Shown here: positions 61,845-64,000 of the stretch, in pieces | Layout of the letters: every line of letters begins with the position of its first letter | Numbering within the stretch: position 1 is the stretch's first letter | Assembly: GCF_030812195.1 (NCBI RefSeq) | Contig: NZ_JAUSSF010000001.1 | Coordinates: 124,001 to 188,000 of the forward strand | Source: Chryseobacterium lathyri | GTDB lineage: Bacteria; Bacteroidota; Bacteroidia; Flavobacteriales; Weeksellaceae | Direction of reading: 5' to 3' | Length of the DNA: 64,000 nucleotides | The notes under the pieces: generated by a model | Told to the model about the DNA's origin: nothing | Database searches by the model: none | The model's input: the letters and a program-made list of their open reading frames with translations, nothing else | Program-made: the position numbers and the translations under genes

Positions 61845-64000
61845 ATGAAAAAGTTAATTGTACTCGCAGCCTTAGCGCTTTCTCCCGTGTTTTCCGCACA
61901 GGAAATGGTAACGAAGCCGGTCCAGTCCTATCAAACAGCCCAGTATCAGGCAAAAAGAAAAGCCTTCGTAGAAAATCTTTTGTCTAAAATGACTTTAGAT
62001 GAAAAGATCGGGCAGCTCAATCTACCGACTTCCGGAGATTTTACGACAGGGCAGGCTCAAAGTTCAGATATCGGAAAAAAAGTAGAGCAGGGATTAGTAG
62101 GAGGATTATTCAATATAAAAGGAGCAGAAAAGATTAAAGCAGTTCAGAAAGTCGCTATAGAAAAAAGCCGTCTGAAAATTCCTTTGATCTTTGGAATGGA
62201 TGTTATCCATGGTTACGAAACTACTTTCCCGATTCCGTTGGGCCTTGCTGCTTCCTGGGATATGAATCTTGTCCAGCAGTCTGCCAGAATAGCGGCGAAA
62301 GAAGCTTCCTCTGATGGAATCAACTGGACTTTCTCTCCAATGGTAGATATTTCCCGCGAACCGAGATGGGGAAGAGTTTCCGAAGGTTCTGGTGAAGATC
62401 CTTATTTAGGAAGTGAAGTTTCCAAAAATATGGTGTATGGCTATCAGGGAAAAGATCTTTCCGTCGGTAATACCATTTTAGCCTGTGTAAAGCATTTCGC
62501 ACTATACGGAGCGGGAGAAGCCGGACGTGATTACAATACGGTGGACATGAGCCATGTGAGAATGTTCAACGAATATTTTCCTCCATATAAAGCAGCGGTA
62601 GATGCTGGTGTAGCTTCTGTAATGGCCTCTTTTAATGAAGTGGATGGAGTTCCGGCAACCGGAAATAGATGGCTGCAAACCGATGTTCTTAGAAAAATGT
62701 GGAACTTCAAAGGTTTTGTTGTGACCGATTATACCGGGATCAATGAAATGACAGAGCACGGAATGGGAGATCTTCAGCAGGTATCTGCTTTGGCCCTGAA
62801 AGCAGGAATAGATATGGACATGGTAGGAGAAGGTTTTTTAACGACCCTGAAAAAATCTCTTGACGAAGGAAAGGTTACACAGGCCGAGATTGACATGGCC
62901 GCAAGACGAATTCTTGAAGCAAAATATGATCTTGGACTATTCGATGATCCTTACCGTTACGGTGATGCTAAACTGGCTGCAAAAGAGGTTTATAATATGG
63001 AGAACCGTAATGTGGCAAGAAGCGCAGCAGCCCAGTCTATGGTTTTACTAAAAAATGAGAATCAGGTATTGCCACTGAAAAAATCCGGTACCGTAGCCGT
63101 GATCGGTCCGTTGGTAAATAACTCTCTGAATATGGCTGGAACATGGAGCGTTGCTACAAAACATGCAACTTCAGTTTCATTAATGCAGGGGCTTCAGGCT
63201 AATTATGGAAAAGAAGTGAAATTCCTTTCCGCAAAAGGGGCCAACATTGATTATGATGCTAAATTAGAAGATATCTACGCGGCTCACGGTAAAAAGACAG
63301 ACAGGGATAGCCGTTCCAAAGAACAATTATTAAAAGAAGCTGTTGACATCGCCAACAAAGCAGATGTTATCGTTCTGGCAATTGGAGAATCTGCGGAAAT
63401 GAGTGGGGAGTCTTCATCCAGAACGGAAATCACCATTCCTCAGTCTCAGGTTGATTTATTAAATGAACTGAAAAAGACCGGAAAGCCGATCGCAATGGTA
63501 CTTTATACAGGACGTCCTTTAGCTTTAACCAATGTAAAAGATACGCCTGACGCCATCCTGAACGCATGGTTTGCAGGCTCAGAAGCAGGAAATGCTATTT
63601 CAGATGTTTTATTCGGAAAAGTAAACCCTTCAGGAAAACTTCCGATGACCTTTCCAAGAAGCTTAGGACAAGTTCCGATCTATTATAATGCAAAAAATAC
63701 GGGCCGTCCGCTGAGTCAGGATAAAGTTGATAAATGTGTATATGAAAGATTCCGTTCCAATTATATGGATGAATGTAATACACCATTATACCCGTTCGGT
63801 TATGGTCTGAGTTATTCTAAATTCACCTATTCCGATATGTCAGTTTCAAATCCTAATCCAAAGGGAAATCAGACAATTCAGGCTTCGGTAACAATCACTA
63901 ATTCAGGAAGCTATGATGGGGCTGAAGTGGTGCAGCTATACATCAGAGATATGGTTGGAAGCATTACCAGACCGGTAAAAGAGCTCAAAGGATTCCAGAA
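61845..64000 (+). CDS. bglX: GH3 beta-glucosidase, periplasmic (partial, cut by window end)
   Basis: This is an open frame of 718 codons from the ATG at 61845 to the window edge, with no stop. The signal peptide ends VFSAQ. GH3 motifs are complete: KIGQLNLPTSGDFTTGQ, GMDVIHGYETTFPIPLG, RWGRVSEGSGEDPYLG, ACVKHFALYGAGEAGRDYNT, and the nucleophile D295 in FVVTDYTGINEM. The (alpha/beta)6 sandwich with PSGKLPMTFPRS and the fibronectin-like C-terminal domain have begun. BglX removes beta-linked glucose from oligosaccharides. The product would be about 750-770 residues. It closes the enzyme set of this locus. Confidence 0.93.
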   Translation, partial: MKKLIVLAALALSPVFSAQEMVTKPVQSYQTAQYQAKRKAFVENLLSKMTLDEKIGQLNLPTSGDFTTGQAQSSDIGKKVEQGLVGGLFNIKGAEKIKAVQKVAIEKSRLKIPLIFGMDVIHGYETTFPIPLGLAASWDMNLVQQSARIAAKEASSDGINWTFSPMVDISREPRWGRVSEGSGEDPYLGSEVSKNMVYGYQGKDLSVGNTILACVKHFALYGAGEAGRDYNTVDMSHVRMFNEYFPPYKAAVDAGVASVMASFNEVDGVPATGNRWLQTDVLRKMWNFKGFVVTDYTGINEMTEHGMGDLQQVSALALKAGIDMDMVGEGFLTTLKKSLDEGKVTQAEIDMAARRILEAKYDLGLFDDPYRYGDAKLAAKEVYNMENRNVARSAAAQSMVLLKNENQVLPLKKSGTVAVIGPLVNNSLNMAGTWSVATKHATSVSLMQGLQANYGKEVKFLSAKGANIDYDAKLEDIYAAHGKKTDRDSRSKEQLLKEAVDIANKADVIVLAIGESAEMSGESSSRTEITIPQSQVDLLNELKKTGKPIAMVLYTGRPLALTNVKDTPDAILNAWFAGSEAGNAISDVLFGKVNPSGKLPMTFPRSLGQVPIYYNAKNTGRPLSQDKVDKCVYERFRSNYMDECNTPLYPFGYGLSYSKFTYSDMSVSNPNPKGNQTIQASVTITNSGSYDGAEVVQLYIRDMVGSITRPVKELKGFQ

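Overview
The window reads as chromosomal DNA of a Flavobacteriia bacterium, most likely Chryseobacterium or a close Weeksellaceae relative. The basis is the AT-rich sequence, Bacteroidota-type promoters (TTG, about 19-21 bases, TAnnTTTG), a SusC/SusD pair, a large alpha-2-macroglobulin next to ecotin, a DUF721 gene beside recF, and many small secreted or lipid-anchored proteins. The genus is inferred from gene content, not from a marker search.

Layout. Positions 1-6976 hold minus-strand genes: a secreted protein, a TPR/AraC regulator, a lipoprotein pseudogene, a royal-jelly-type protein, a DJ-1/PfpI protein and a Crp/Fnr regulator with a CRP-like palindrome beside it. Positions 7000-13500 are an eroded accessory zone. 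It holds remnants of a nitroreductase, azoreductase, DoxX protein, UvrD-type helicase, adenosine-deaminase-family protein and Tet-type efflux pump, plus tRNA 3'-end fragments. An intact lipoprotein and a LytS/LytR-type two-component pair lie among them.

Positions 13442-25148 are the most interesting part: an 11.6-kb element between two identical 60-bp direct repeats, next to a tRNA-Arg(ACG) gene. It ends with a large serine recombinase and an overlapping 54-aa gene. Its cargo is almost entirely defence-like: a HEPN-motif protein with a zinc-binding-type partner; a four-gene operon (PD-(D/E)xK-like protein, 183-aa protein, HNH nuclease, caspase-like protease); and a GHKL ATPase-nuclease with an HNH plus restriction-like multinuclease. 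A third, longer copy of the repeat at 8106-8287 suggests repeated integrations at this tRNA.

Positions 25366-54844 are core-like: a periplasmic binding lipoprotein, MtgA, a Gcr-type membrane protein, DUF721 protein, RecF, a UbiA-like membrane protein, the alpha-2-macroglobulin/ecotin antiprotease pair, a TolC/HlyD/ABC-2 exporter operon without an ATPase, a run of small VOC/SRPBCC/DUF proteins, bestrophin, a Na+/H+ antiporter, a glutamine cyclotransferase, a deoxynucleoside kinase, an ArsC-like protein, and DUF493 and DUF4197 proteins. Positions 55194-64000 are a glycan utilisation locus: SusC, SusD, a glucoamylase-family lipoprotein, an esterase-like protein and a GH3 beta-glucosidase cut by the window edge.
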